Origin: Pseudomonas azerbaijanoccidentalis
GTDB lineage: Bacteria; Pseudomonadota; Gammaproteobacteria; Pseudomonadales; Pseudomonadaceae
Length of the DNA: 64,000 nucleotides
Reading direction: 5' to 3'
NCBI RefSeq assembly: GCF_019145495.1
Contig: NZ_JAHSTU010000004.1
Coordinates: 124,001-188,000 of the forward strand
Of the stretch, positions 18,644-27,804 are shown in pieces. Within the stretch, counting starts at the first letter, position 1. Each line of letters starts with the position of its first letter. Made by a program: the position numbers and the translations under genes. A model generated the notes under the pieces. The model searched no databases, was not told where the DNA came from, and saw only the letters and a list, made by a program, of their open reading frames with translations.

Positions 18644-20589
18644 CAGTGCACCTCCGCAGGTTCACGTTTGGCCGGTGTCGATGGCTTGGCGGCTTCGTCT
18701 TCAAGCAATGCATCGGCCACCAGTTCGGCGATGTCCTTGATCAGCGGCCTTGGTTCGACCACGCCTTCGAGCATCGCCGTGCACTGTGGACAACCCACGG
18801 CCACCAACTCGGCGCCGGTCTCGCGAATGTCTTCCATGCGCATGTCGGGAATCCGCTGCTTGCCCGGAATGTCGGTGATCGGCGCGCCGCCGCCACCGCC
18901 GCAGCAACGCGAACGGAAACCGGAACGTTGCATCTCTTTGACTTCAATCCCGAGCGCACGCAGCACCTGGCGCGGCGCCTCGTATTCGCCGTTGTAGCGG
19001 CCGAGGTAGCACGGGTCGTGATAGGTCACGCTGTCGCCTTTGTGCTGGCCGAGGTTCAGCGCACCGGCCTGGATGATTTCAGCCATGTAGGTGCTGTGGT
19101 GCTGTACCAGATAGTTGCCGTCGAAAGCGCCGTACTCATTTTTCAGCACATGAAAGCTGTGCGGATCGCAAGTGACGATGCGGTTGAAGCTGTACTTGGC
19201 CAGGGTCTGGATGTTGCGCTTGGCCAACAATTGGAAAGTCGCTTCGTCGCCCAGGCGCCGTGCCACGTCGCCGCTGTCGCGCTCTTCGAGGCCGAGCACG
19301 GCGAAGTCGATTTTCGCTGCCTTGAGCACTTTGACGAACGCGCGCAGGGTGCGCTGGTTGCGCATGTCGAAAGCGCCGTCGCCGACCCAGAACAGCACGT
19401 CGGTGGACTTCTTCTCGCTGAGCAGATTGAGGTTCAAATCCGCCGCCCAGTTCATCCGCCCGCCCGGTGCAAAACCGCCCGGGTTGTCGGTGGCGATCAG
19501 GTTCTCCAGGACTTCGGCACCCTTGTTCGGGGTTGCGCCTTTTTCCAGTGTCAGGTGACGACGCATGTCGACGATGGCATCGACGTGCTCGATCATCATC
19601 GGGCATTCCTCGACGCAGGCGCGGCAGGTGGTGCAGGACCACAGCGTCTCGGCATCGACCAGACCGTTGACGATCGGTTGATGCGGATTGCCAGCATGCT
19701 CGCCAATCGGCTTGCCCGGATACGGGCTGCCAGCGAACTTGGCATCGGTGCCGCCAGCAAGCCCGACGACCATGTCCTGAATCAGTTTTTTCGGGTTCAG
19801 CGGCTGGCCGGCGGCGAACGCCGGACACGCGGCTTCGCATTTACCGCACTGCACGCAGGCATCGAAACCGAGCAACTGGTTCCAAGTGAAATCCTTGGGT
19901 TTTTCCACGCCCAGCGGTGCGCTCGGGTCGCTGAGGTCCAGCGGTTTCAAACCGGTGGAACGGCCGCCACCAAAGCGTTCGGCGCGACTGTGCCAGGCCA
20001 GGTGCAAAGCACCGGCGAAGGCGTGCTTCATTGGCCCGCCCCAGGTCATGCCGAAAAACAATTCGGACACGCCCCACAACACGCCGACACCGAGAATCGC
20101 CGCCAGCAGCCAGCCACCGAAGTTTTCCGGGAGGATCCCGGCCACGGGCAAGGTCAACAGGAAGAAGGAGGCCGAGAACGCCAGCAGGCTTTTCGGTAGG
20201 CGCATCCACGGGCCTTTCGACAGGCGTGAAGGCGGGTTGCGTCGACGCAGATAAACGAAGATCGCGCCGACGAACATCACCGCGGACATCAGCAACAGTG
20301 CATAACCGAGGATACGGTTATGCAGGCCGAAACCGTGCACCAGAATCGCCAGCACGATGGACGCCACCGCACCGCCGGCCGTGGCCACGTGGGTGTTGGC
20401 GATGTACTTGTCGCGCGCCACCACGTGGTGCAAGTCGACCATGTAGCGCTTGGGCATGGCGAACAGGCCGCCGATCAGGTCGACCTTCGAGGCCCGGCCC
20501 CGGCGCCACATGGCTACCCGCCGCAACGCGCCGAGGACGCCAAGGCCCAGGGCAGCGAACAACAGGATTGGAAGAAGGGTGTTCAACAT
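18643..20589 (-). CDS. dgcB: Dimethylglycine demethylase iron-sulfur/membrane subunit
   Basis: DgcB is a 648-residue iron-sulfur protein required, with DgcA, for demethylating dimethylglycine to sarcosine. The N-terminal 230 residues hold about five membrane segments. Two [4Fe-4S] motifs follow: CVQCGKCEAACP (about residue 249) and CTTCRACVEECP (about residue 317). The C-terminal half is a heterodisulfide-reductase-like cysteine-rich region with HDPCYLGRYN, SRCCGGGGGAP and VGCPQCTAML. This architecture resembles membrane quinone-linked oxidoreductases that take electrons from ETF. It overlaps the ETF alpha start and follows dgcA. Confidence 0.93.
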   Translation of the reverse strand: MLNTLLPILLFAALGLGVLGALRRVAMWRRGRASKVDLIGGLFAMPKRYMVDLHHVVARDKYIANTHVATAGGAVASIVLAILVHGFGLHNRILGYALLLMSAVMFVGAIFVYLRRRNPPSRLSKGPWMRLPKSLLAFSASFFLLTLPVAGILPENFGGWLLAAILGVGVLWGVSELFFGMTWGGPMKHAFAGALHLAWHSRAERFGGGRSTGLKPLDLSDPSAPLGVEKPKDFTWNQLLGFDACVQCGKCEAACPAFAAGQPLNPKKLIQDMVVGLAGGTDAKFAGSPYPGKPIGEHAGNPHQPIVNGLVDAETLWSCTTCRACVEECPMMIEHVDAIVDMRRHLTLEKGATPNKGAEVLENLIATDNPGGFAPGGRMNWAADLNLNLLSEKKSTDVLFWVGDGAFDMRNQRTLRAFVKVLKAAKIDFAVLGLEERDSGDVARRLGDEATFQLLAKRNIQTLAKYSFNRIVTCDPHSFHVLKNEYGAFDGNYLVQHHSTYMAEIIQAGALNLGQHKGDSVTYHDPCYLGRYNGEYEAPRQVLRALGIEVKEMQRSGFRSRCCGGGGGAPITDIPGKQRIPDMRMEDIRETGAELVAVGCPQCTAMLEGVVEPRPLIKDIAELVADALLEDEAAKPSTPAKREPAEVH

Positions 20590-20631
20590 GGTGAAGCTCC
20601 CACCAGTACATCTTGGAGAAACACGGTCGGC

Positions 20632-20714
20632 GTAGGAGCTGCCGCAGGTTGCGATCTTTTGATCTTGATCTTAAAAACAAGATCAAAAGATCGCAGCCTT
20701 CGGCAGCTCCTACA
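20632..20714. repeat. Paired REP element (GTAGGAGCTGCC family)
   Basis: Inverted arms with GTAGGAGCTGCC ends outward lie inside the operon, between dgcA and dgcB. It may modulate relative expression of the two subunits. Confidence 0.9.
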
Positions 20715-20731
20715 CAGGGGGTGTCAAAACC

Positions 20732-22792
20732 TTAGAAATCCTTGCACAACCGCAGCGCGTCATAGATCGCCGCATGCACGTTGCGCTGTGCCACGCAGTC
20801 GCCGATGCGGAACAGCAGGTAGCCGTCGCCGCTCTGCTCCAGACAAGGTTGCGGCTTGATCGCGAACAAGGCTTCGACGTCGATCTGGCCTTTGTTGCGC
20901 GAGCCTTCCTTCATCGCGTAGTAGATTTCCTCGTCCGGGCGCACACCGTTTTCGATGACCACCTGGTCCACCACCCGCTCTTCTTTGGCGCCGGTGTATT
21001 CGTTTTCCAGCACCGCCACCAGCTTGTCGCCTTCGCGGTAGACCTTCTCCAGCATCATGTCGCCGGTCATGATCACTTCTTTCGGGTACATGCTGCGGTA
21101 GTACGTCGGGAACGACGTACCGCCAATCGCCACGCCTGGCTTGATGTCGTCGGTGACGATCTCGACCTGGCTGCCCTTGTCCGCAATGAAGTCGGCGGTC
21201 GACATGCCGGTGAACTCGCAAATGGTGTCGTAGACCAACACGTTCTTGCCCGGCGCCACCTTGCCGTCGAGCACGTCCCAGCTGCTGACCACCAGGCCTT
21301 CAGCCGCGCCCCAGTGTTCGTTCTGCTCGATGAACGGGTGACCGCCGACGGCCAGCACCACCACGTCCGGACGCAAGTCCATGATGGTCGGCGCATCCGC
21401 CGCAGTGCCCAGGCGCAGGTCGACTTTCAAGCGCGCCAGTTCCAGCTGATACCAGCGGGTGATACCGGCAATCTGGTCCCGCTGCGGTGCTTTCGAGGCG
21501 GTGGTGATTTGCCCGCCGATGAATTCCTTCTTCTCGAACAGGGTCACGTCGTGGCCACGTTCGGCGGCAACGCGAGCGGCTTCCATCCCGGCAGGACCGG
21601 CACCGACCACCACCACCTTGCGTTTCACGCCGGTGGTTTTTTCGATGATGTGCGGCACGCCCATGTATTCACGGGACGTCGCCGCGTTCTGAATGCACAG
21701 CACATCCAGACCCTGGTACTGACGGTCGATGCAGTAGTTGGCGCCGACGCACTGCTTGATCTGGTCGATCTGGCCCATCTTGATCTTGGCGATCAGGTGC
21801 GGGTCAGCGATGTGCGCACGGGTCATGCCGACCATGTCGACGTAACCGCCTTCAAGGATACGCGTGGCCTGGTTCGGGTCCTTGATGTTCTGCGCGTGCA
21901 GCACCGGAACCTTGACCACTTCCTTGATACCGGCGGCCAGGTGCAGGAACGGCTCAGGCGGGTAGCTCATGTTCGGAATGACGTTGGCCAGGGTGTTGTG
22001 AGTGTCGCAACCCGAACCCACGACGCCGAGAAAATCGAGCATGCCGGTGTCATCGTAATACTTGGCGATCTGCTTCATGTCTTCATGGGACAGACCGTCC
22101 GGGTGGAACTCGTCGCCGCAGATGCGCATGCCCACGCAGAAATCGTCACCGACCTCGGCGCGCACGGCTTTCAAGACTTCCAGGCCGAATTTCATGCGGC
22201 CTTCAAAGGTGCCGCCCCATTCGTCAGTACGCTTGTTGACGCGCGGGCTCCAGAACTGGTCGATCATGTGCTGGTGCACCGCCGACAATTCCACGCCGTC
22301 CAGGCCACCGGCCTTGGCGCGACGTGCAGCCTGCGCGTAGTTGCCGATCACCCGCCAGATTTCTTCCGGTTCGATGGTCTTGCAGGTGGCACGGTGCACC
22401 GGCTCACGCACGCCCGAAGGCGACATCAGCGTTGGCCAGTTGAAACCGTCCCAACGCGAGCGACGGCCCATGTGGGTAATCTGGATCATGATCTTGGCGC
22501 CGTGCTTGTGCATGGCGTCGGCCAGATTCTGGAAGTGCGGAATGATGCGGTCGGTCGACAGGTTGACCGAACTCCACCACTCCTGCGGGCTGTCGATGGC
22601 GACCACCGACGAACCGCCGCAAATCGCCAGGCCGATCCCGCCCTTGGCTTTCTCTTCGTAATACTTGACGTACCGGTCAGTGGTCATGCCGCCGTCGGTG
22701 GCATAGACCTCGGCGTGCGCGGTGCTGAGCACGCGATTACGGATGGTCAGTTTGCCGATCTGGATCGGCTGGAACATTGCTTCGAAAGCCAT
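20732..22792 (-). CDS. dgcA: Dimethylglycine demethylase flavoprotein subunit
   Basis: DgcA oxidises dimethylglycine to sarcosine. The 686-residue protein has an Old-Yellow-Enzyme FMN barrel (about 1-370) and a C-terminal FAD/NAD domain beginning at KVVVVGAGPAGMEAARVAAE (about residue 393), like trimethylamine dehydrogenase. At the place of that enzyme's [4Fe-4S] cluster the sequence is QCVGANYCIDRQYQG...CIQN. Cysteines stand at 348, 354 and 366, but the fourth expected position (351) is alanine. A GAGGAA precedes the start. The gene is third in its operon, followed by dgcB after a REP pair. Confidence 0.95.
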   Translation of the reverse strand: MAFEAMFQPIQIGKLTIRNRVLSTAHAEVYATDGGMTTDRYVKYYEEKAKGGIGLAICGGSSVVAIDSPQEWWSSVNLSTDRIIPHFQNLADAMHKHGAKIMIQITHMGRRSRWDGFNWPTLMSPSGVREPVHRATCKTIEPEEIWRVIGNYAQAARRAKAGGLDGVELSAVHQHMIDQFWSPRVNKRTDEWGGTFEGRMKFGLEVLKAVRAEVGDDFCVGMRICGDEFHPDGLSHEDMKQIAKYYDDTGMLDFLGVVGSGCDTHNTLANVIPNMSYPPEPFLHLAAGIKEVVKVPVLHAQNIKDPNQATRILEGGYVDMVGMTRAHIADPHLIAKIKMGQIDQIKQCVGANYCIDRQYQGLDVLCIQNAATSREYMGVPHIIEKTTGVKRKVVVVGAGPAGMEAARVAAERGHDVTLFEKKEFIGGQITTASKAPQRDQIAGITRWYQLELARLKVDLRLGTAADAPTIMDLRPDVVVLAVGGHPFIEQNEHWGAAEGLVVSSWDVLDGKVAPGKNVLVYDTICEFTGMSTADFIADKGSQVEIVTDDIKPGVAIGGTSFPTYYRSMYPKEVIMTGDMMLEKVYREGDKLVAVLENEYTGAKEERVVDQVVIENGVRPDEEIYYAMKEGSRNKGQIDVEALFAIKPQPCLEQSGDGYLLFRIGDCVAQRNVHAAIYDALRLCKDF

Positions 22793-22807
22793 GGCGGGTT
22801 CCTCGAC

Positions 22808-23338
22808 TTACAACGGCTTGACGGTGAACAAGCCGTCTTCGTGGCCTTCTTCGGAGCCACCGTAGACTTGCTCGGCGACGGTGCGAATCTGGCTGCCACG
22901 GGCCTGCAGGATTTGATCCATGGCACCGGCAAACCAGCCAGTGAACATGTAGTCGACCTTGCGCCCGACTTTGCCGTACACGTAGACGAACGCCGAGTGT
23001 TCGAGCTTGACGCTGGCAGTGCCTTTGTCGAGGTCGATGTCCTGGATCTTGAACAGGCCCCAGCCACGTTGCGACAGGCGCTTCATGTAGTGCTCGAACA
23101 CCGCGACGCCTTCCAGACCATGGCATTCAGCTTCTTTTTCACACCAGTGCCAGGCAGATTTGTAGCCGGCCTTGTAGAGGATTTCGGCGTAGGCATCGGC
23201 GCCCAGCACTTCCTCGATGCCCATGTGGTTGTTGACGAAGAAATGGCGCGGTACGTACAGCATCGGCAAGGCGTCGGAAGTCCAGACACCGGTTTCACTG
23301 TCGACTTCGATAGGCAATTGCGGGGCGATCTTGGCCAT
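22808..23338 (-). CDS. V4R-like protein of the dimethylglycine operon
   Basis: This 176-residue cytosolic protein resembles the 4-vinyl-reductase/V4R ligand-binding fold: SQRGWGLFKIQDIDLDKGTA followed by a conserved hydrophobic region and a small-residue turn. I recall a conserved protein at the same position in P. aeruginosa (next to dgcA) annotated only by a domain of unknown function. Role unknown; perhaps a small-molecule sensor or assembly factor for DgcAB. It is 15 bases upstream of dgcA, so surely co-transcribed. Confidence 0.75.
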   Translation of the reverse strand: MAKIAPQLPIEVDSETGVWTSDALPMLYVPRHFFVNNHMGIEEVLGADAYAEILYKAGYKSAWHWCEKEAECHGLEGVAVFEHYMKRLSQRGWGLFKIQDIDLDKGTASVKLEHSAFVYVYGKVGRKVDYMFTGWFAGAMDQILQARGSQIRTVAEQVYGGSEEGHEDGLFTVKPL

Positions 23339-23382
23339 GGAAACTTAACTCCAGAAAATTCGTTGTGTTGTCGTGTCGTCCT

Positions 23383-23483
23383 GTAGCAACTGCCGAGGCA
23401 CGAGGCTGCGTTGTGGTCCGCAGGACCGCCCTCGGGGGCCGCTTCGCAGCCCATCGCAGCCTCGTGCCTCGGCAGCTGCTACA
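23383..23483. repeat. Long-arm paired REP-like repeat (TGTAGCAACTGCC family)
   Basis: Arms TGTAGCAACTGCCGAGGCAC and CTCGGCAGCTGCTACA extend over CGAGGCTGCG; the centre contains a second palindrome. It lies between the dipeptidase and V4R-like genes. Confidence 0.85.
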
Positions 23484-23506
23484 GGTTTCGTTTTGTGGAA
23501 GTCGGG

Positions 23507-24484
23507 TTACTCGCCCCAAACATCCTTGAGGACGTTGACCCAGTTCTCGCCCATGATCTTGCGCACTACGCGCTCGGAATGGCCGCGCTTGAGCAGGGTT
23601 TCGGTCAGGTTCGGGAACTCGCCGACGGTGCGGATGCCCAGCGGGTTGATGATCTTGCCGAAGCTGGTCAGGCGGCGGGCGTAGCCCTTGTCGTGGGTCA
23701 GGTATTCGAAGAAGTCCTGGCCATGGCCCTGGGTGAAGTCGGTGCCGATGCCGATGGCGTCTTCGCCGACGATGTTCATGGTGTATTCGATGGCTTCGGC
23801 GTAATCGTCGATGGTCGAATCGATGCCCTTGGCGAGGAACGGCGCGAACATGGTCACGCCGACGAAACCGCCGTGGTCGGCGATGAACTTCAGCTCTTCA
23901 TCGGACTTGTTGCGCGGGTGCTCTTTGAGACCCGACGGCAGGCAGTGGGAGTAGCAGACGGGTTTCTTCGATTCGAGAATGACCTCTTCGGAAGTCTTGG
24001 AACCGACGTGGGACAGGTCGCACATGACGCCCACACGGTTCATCTCGGCAACGATTTCGCGACCGAAGCCGGACAGGCCGCCGTCACGCTCGTAGCAACC
24101 GGTGCCCACCAGGTTCTGGGTGTTGTAGCACATCTGCACGATACCGACGCCGAGCTGCTTGAACACCTCGACATAGCCAATCTGGTCTTCAAACGCGTGG
24201 GCATTCTGGAAACCGAACAGGATGCCGGTCTTGCCGACTTCCTTGGCCTTGCGAATGTCAGCGGTGGTGCGCACCGGCATCACCAGGTCGCTGTTCTCGC
24301 GGATCAGTTTCTGGCTGGCGGCAATGTTGTTGACGGTAGCCTGGAAGCCTTCCCACACCGATACGGTGCAGTTGGCGGCGGTCAAACCGCCCTTGCGCAT
24401 GTCTTCGAACAGCTCACGGTTCCACTTGGCAATAATCAGCCCGTCGATAACGATGCTGTCGGCGTGCAATTCGGCTGGGCTCAT
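23507..24484 (-). CDS. M19-family membrane-dipeptidase homologue
   Basis: This 325-residue amidohydrolase-fold protein belongs to the renal dipeptidase (M19) family. Visible features are DSIVIDGLIIAKWN at the N-terminus (the usual DGHxD metal site is altered to DGLIIAKWN), VMCDLSHVG and CYSHCLPSG carrying metal-binding histidines, and GIGTDFTQG. There is no signal peptide, so it is cytosolic. The missing first metal pair suggests a changed metal centre or substrate. It is the first gene of the dimethylglycine operon (an AAGGGGA precedes the start), conserved in position in P. aeruginosa. A role in dimethylglycine use is suggested only by context. Confidence 0.85.
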   Translation of the reverse strand: MSPAELHADSIVIDGLIIAKWNRELFEDMRKGGLTAANCTVSVWEGFQATVNNIAASQKLIRENSDLVMPVRTTADIRKAKEVGKTGILFGFQNAHAFEDQIGYVEVFKQLGVGIVQMCYNTQNLVGTGCYERDGGLSGFGREIVAEMNRVGVMCDLSHVGSKTSEEVILESKKPVCYSHCLPSGLKEHPRNKSDEELKFIADHGGFVGVTMFAPFLAKGIDSTIDDYAEAIEYTMNIVGEDAIGIGTDFTQGHGQDFFEYLTHDKGYARRLTSFGKIINPLGIRTVGEFPNLTETLLKRGHSERVVRKIMGENWVNVLKDVWGE

Positions 24485-24708
24485 CAGGCTGTCCCCTTAT
24501 TAGCGATTCATGCGCCGAATCGTCTGCCGGCGCTTTGGGGCCAGCATATGCCTCGGTGCGGGGGCAGCCGGGTGCAAAAACGACAGGGGAATTGCCGAAA
24601 GCGTCAATCCGCGACAAAGGGTCGTCGGCAGGCACTATTGGCGACCTGTTCAAGGCCGTCGGCTTGGGCCAGAATTCGCCCCATCACTGGAATAGAGCGG
24701 CGACCTGA

Positions 24709-25110
24709 ATGAAATCCATCCTTCTGGCTTTGGCATTGATTGCGACCGGCGTACACGCAGCACAGGAGTCCGACGACAACCCGTGCGACAAAGTCGAAAA
24801 CGACGTCCAGACCCTCGAGTGCTCGGCCTTCAGCAAAACCACCGCCGAAGACCTGCTCAGCGAAAACCTCAACAGCCTGAACGACCGCATGCAGTCGCTC
24901 TACGGCAAGAACCCGTCGCAACTGGCCGACATCACTGCCAAAATCAAAGCCGCCCAAGCCCAATGGCTGAAAACCCGTGACGCCGACTGCGCCGTGGAAG
25001 CCTTCCCCGCCACCACCGGCAGCAAGGCCTTCACCATGGCGCAGAACGATTGCGTGGCGCGAATGAGTGATGAACGGTCGGAGTTTTTGGAGTCGATTGG
25101 GCAGGAGTGA
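24709..25110 (+). CDS. LprI-like (DUF1311) periplasmic protein
   Basis: This 133-residue protein has a signal peptide (MKSILLALALIATGVHAAQE). The mature part has the pattern of the lysozyme-inhibitor LprI family: four cysteines and a conserved LNDRMQSLY...QAQWLKTRDADC...NDCVARMSDER layout. Members bind C-type lysozyme or have unknown roles. It lies divergent from the dimethylglycine operon and upstream of a DUF3010 gene. Confidence 0.82.
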   Translation: MKSILLALALIATGVHAAQESDDNPCDKVENDVQTLECSAFSKTTAEDLLSENLNSLNDRMQSLYGKNPSQLADITAKIKAAQAQWLKTRDADCAVEAFPATTGSKAFTMAQNDCVARMSDERSEFLESIGQE

Positions 25111-25171
25111 TGCAATCGCCAGTCAACTTGAGCTGTAAGCTACACGCCATCAGCCAGTTAAGGGATTCAAC

Positions 25172-25588
25172 ATGAAAGTCTGCGGCATTGAAATCAAAGG
25201 CAGCGAAGCGATCATCGCCGTGGCCACCCTCGAAGGCTCGGCCCTGAGCCACTTGGCGCTTGCCACCAAGAAAGTCGCCCTCGACGATGACGACGAAGCC
25301 GCCAACGTCAAAGTGTTCGCCGCGCAGGTTGCTTCGTTCGTGCGCGAGAATTCGATCGATCGCATTGCGATCAAGAAGCGCAGCAAGAAAGGCGAGTTTG
25401 CCGGTGGCCCGACCACGTTCAAGATCGAAGGGATTTTCCAGTTGCTGGAGAATTGCGAAGTGACGTTGTTGTCACCGCAGACGATCAATGCCCAGGCTAA
25501 AAAGCACAACTTTGAGCTGCCGGCGACGCTGAACAAGTATCAGCATGAGGCTTACAAAGCGGCTTGCTCGGCGTTGGTGAAGAAGTAA
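25172..25588 (+). CDS. DUF3010 family protein
   Basis: This 138-residue cytosolic protein begins MKVCGIEIKGSEAIIAVATL, the opening of DUF3010 proteins, which have a RuvC/RNase-H-like predicted fold. A conserved AIKKRSKKGEFAGGPTTFKI segment is in the middle. The function is unknown. An AAGGGA sequence precedes the start. Confidence 0.82.
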   Translation: MKVCGIEIKGSEAIIAVATLEGSALSHLALATKKVALDDDDEAANVKVFAAQVASFVRENSIDRIAIKKRSKKGEFAGGPTTFKIEGIFQLLENCEVTLLSPQTINAQAKKHNFELPATLNKYQHEAYKAACSALVKK

Positions 25589-25598
25589 AAAACTACAA

Positions 25599-25674
25599 GA
25601 TCAAAAGATCGCAGCCTTCGGCAGCTCCTACAGAGGACAGTGTAGGAGCTGCCGAAGGCTGCGATCTTTTGATT
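25599..25674. repeat. Paired REP element (GATC ends outward)
   Basis: Two inverted arms have the GATCAAAAGATCGCAGCC ends outward and CTCCTACAG ends inward. It lies between two convergent genes and ends at the cdhR stop codon. Confidence 0.9.
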
Positions 25675-26619
25675 TTATGCTTTTGCGGTACGCCGGTCTT
25701 CCCTCGGGCAACGCTCAAACTTCGCCCGATAACTGCGGGTGAAATACGACGGCGATTCAAACCCGCAAGCGATGCTCACTTCCAGCACGCTCATGTCGGT
25801 CTGCCGCAGCAACTGTCGGGCTTTTTCCAGCCGTAACCGCAGGTAGAAATTGCTTGGTGTGTCGTTCAGGTGCAACCGAAACAGTCGCTCCAACTGGCGA
25901 CGGGTCACCTTGATCGATTCCGCCAGTTCCAGTGTGCTCAGCGGGGGTTCGCTGTGCTGTTCCATTTCGCCAATCACCTGCACCAATTTCTTGTTGCTGA
26001 TGCCATAACGCGTGGCGACTTCCATGCGCTGGTGGTCTTTGCGCGGGCGGATGCGGCCGAGCACGAATTGCTCGCTGACCTGAATTGCCAATTCGGGGCC
26101 GTGGGCCTGGGCGATCAGATCCAGCATTAAATCGATGGAAGCCGTACCGCCGGCCGAGGTGATGCGCCGCCGGTCGATCTCGAACAACTCCTGGGTGACG
26201 CTTAGCTGCGGATAGGACTCTTTGAAAGCGTCGATGGCTTCCCAGTGCAGGGTCAGGCGATGACCCTCGAGCAGGCCCGCTTCGGCGAGGATGAAGCTGC
26301 CGGTGTCAATGGCACCAAGGGTCACGCCTTCGTTGTCCAGCCGCCGTAGCCAGTGCTCCAGCGCAGGCGTGGCGAATTTCAGCGGTTCGAAACCGGCGAC
26401 CACCAGCAACGTCGCACCTTTCTTCAGCGGCTCCAGCGCCGCATCGGCGTTGACCGACATCCCGTTACTGGCCAGCACCGCCCCGCCATCCGCGCTCAAT
26501 ACATGCCAACGATAAAGCTCGCCGCGAAAGCGATTGGCGACCCGCAGCGGCTCGATGGCCGAGATAAATCCAATGGCCGAGAAACCCGGCATCAACAAGA
26601 AATAGAAATCCTGGGACAT
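25675..26619 (-). CDS. cdhR: Carnitine catabolism regulator, GlxA-type AraC family
   Basis: This 314-residue activator has an N-terminal DJ-1/PfpI-like ligand domain (about 1-190) and a C-terminal AraC helix-turn-helix pair (about 215-310, with SIKVTRRQLERLFRLHLNDT and EVSIACGFESPSYFTRSYRA). In P. aeruginosa the homologue at this spot, CdhR, activates carnitine catabolism. It is divergent from caiX across 210 bases that hold a 14-base direct repeat. The start MSQDFYFLLMPGFSAIG is the standard opening of this subfamily. Confidence 0.92.
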   Translation of the reverse strand: MSQDFYFLLMPGFSAIGFISAIEPLRVANRFRGELYRWHVLSADGGAVLASNGMSVNADAALEPLKKGATLLVVAGFEPLKFATPALEHWLRRLDNEGVTLGAIDTGSFILAEAGLLEGHRLTLHWEAIDAFKESYPQLSVTQELFEIDRRRITSAGGTASIDLMLDLIAQAHGPELAIQVSEQFVLGRIRPRKDHQRMEVATRYGISNKKLVQVIGEMEQHSEPPLSTLELAESIKVTRRQLERLFRLHLNDTPSNFYLRLRLEKARQLLRQTDMSVLEVSIACGFESPSYFTRSYRAKFERCPREDRRTAKA

Positions 26620-26704
26620 GGAGCGCACTCGCTTAGCGGGTAACGAGAGGACGGGTAGCGTGAGGATGTAGATACGCCACTTGCAACAGGCATTCAAGAG
26701 CACA

Positions 26705-26739
26705 GGTCGCTGCAGTGCAAGAGCTGGTCGCCGCAGTGC
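26705..26739. promoter_or_regulatory. Direct repeat in the cdhR-caiX region, candidate CdhR operator
   Basis: GGTCGCTGCAGTGC (26705-26718) and GGTCGCCGCAGTGC (26726-26739) are direct repeats with one mismatch and a 21-base period, two turns of the helix. This is the typical layout of an AraC-family operator. It lies 91-125 bases upstream of the caiX ATG. Assignment to CdhR is inference from position. Confidence 0.6.
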
Positions 26740-26829
26740 GCTTTTACAGGGACACAGCTGCGTAACTTGGCATCACCGGCGCATCAGACGCCGGAACTCA
26801 CAATAAACGAACTGCCGAGGAACCTGAGA

Positions 26830-27774
26830 ATGAAACGACTGATCAGCAGCTGTGTTCTTGCACTCAGTGGTACCGCTTTGCTGAGCGCCAGCGTCATGGC
26901 CGCCGAACCCGCCGCTTGCCAGAATGTGCGCATGGGCGTGGTGAACTGGACCGACGTGATCGCTACCAGCGCGATGACCCAGGTATTGCTCGACGGCCTC
27001 GGCTATAGCACCAAACAAACCAGCGCCTCCCAGCAAATCATCTTTGCCGGGATCCGCGATCAGCGCCTGGACCTGTTCCTGGGTTACTGGAACCCGCTGA
27101 TGACCCAGACCATCACCCCGTTCGTCGACGCCAACCAGGTCAAGGTGCTTGAAGCGCCAAGCCTGAAAGATGCGCGCGCCACCCTCGCCGTACCGACTTA
27201 CCTCGCCGACAAGGGCCTGAAAACCTTTGCCGACATCGCCAAGTTTGAAAAAGAGCTGGGCGGCAAGATCTACGGCATCGAGCCGGGTTCGGGCGCCAAC
27301 ACCCAGATCAAGGCAATGATCGCCAAGAACCAGTTCGGCCTCGGCAAGTTTCAGCTGGTCGAGTCCAGCGAAGCCGGCATGCTCGCCGCCGTCGATCGCG
27401 CCGTTCGCCGCAAAGAGGCCGTGGTGTTCTTCGGTTGGGCGCCGCACCCGATGAACGTCAACGTGAAGATGACCTATCTCACCGGCAGCGACGACGCCCT
27501 CGGCCCGAACGAAGGCATGGCCACGGTCTGGACCGTTACCGCGCCGAAATACGCCGAACAGTGCCCGAACATCGGCCGCCTGCTGAGCAACCTCACGTTC
27601 ACCGCCGAAGACGAGAGCCGGATGATGCAGCCGCTGCTGGATCACAAGGACGCTTTCGAATCGGCCAAGCAATGGCTCAAGGATCACCCGCAAGACAAGC
27701 AGCGCTGGCTTGAAGGTGTGACCACTTTCGACGGCAAACCAGCTGCTGAAAACCTGAAACTGACCAGTAAGTAA
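26830..27774 (+). CDS. caiX: Carnitine-binding periplasmic protein of an ABC transporter
   Basis: This 314-residue OpuAC-type binding protein has a signal peptide ([18 protein letters not shown]...VMAAEP). The mature part has the quaternary-amine binding layout ([38 protein letters not shown]). In P. aeruginosa CaiX binds carnitine and works with the CbcWV permease/ATPase. No permease or ATPase gene is adjacent here, which fits use of the choWV genes 9 kb away. It is the first gene of the carnitine operon. Confidence 0.93.
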   Translation: MKRLISSCVLALSGTALLSASVMAAEPAACQNVRMGVVNWTDVIATSAMTQVLLDGLGYSTKQTSASQQIIFAGIRDQRLDLFLGYWNPLMTQTITPFVDANQVKVLEAPSLKDARATLAVPTYLADKGLKTFADIAKFEKELGGKIYGIEPGSGANTQIKAMIAKNQFGLGKFQLVESSEAGMLAAVDRAVRRKEAVVFFGWAPHPMNVNVKMTYLTGSDDALGPNEGMATVWTVTAPKYAEQCPNIGRLLSNLTFTAEDESRMMQPLLDHKDAFESAKQWLKDHPQDKQRWLEGVTTFDGKPAAENLKLTSK

Positions 27775-27804
27775 CCGCTCTTTTATTCCGAACCGAACCG
27801 CTGA

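Noticed and set aside
20774..23386. An 870-codon open frame on the plus strand opposite dgcA and its upstream gene
   Set aside because: It spans two clear minus-strand genes and a gap, with a composition typical of antisense frames in high-GC DNA.
24580..24645. Three CGAC sites about 30 bases apart upstream of the dimethylglycine operon as a GbdR operator
   Set aside because: Spacing of 30-31 differs from the 20-21 seen in the better candidates, and four-base cores are too short to trust.
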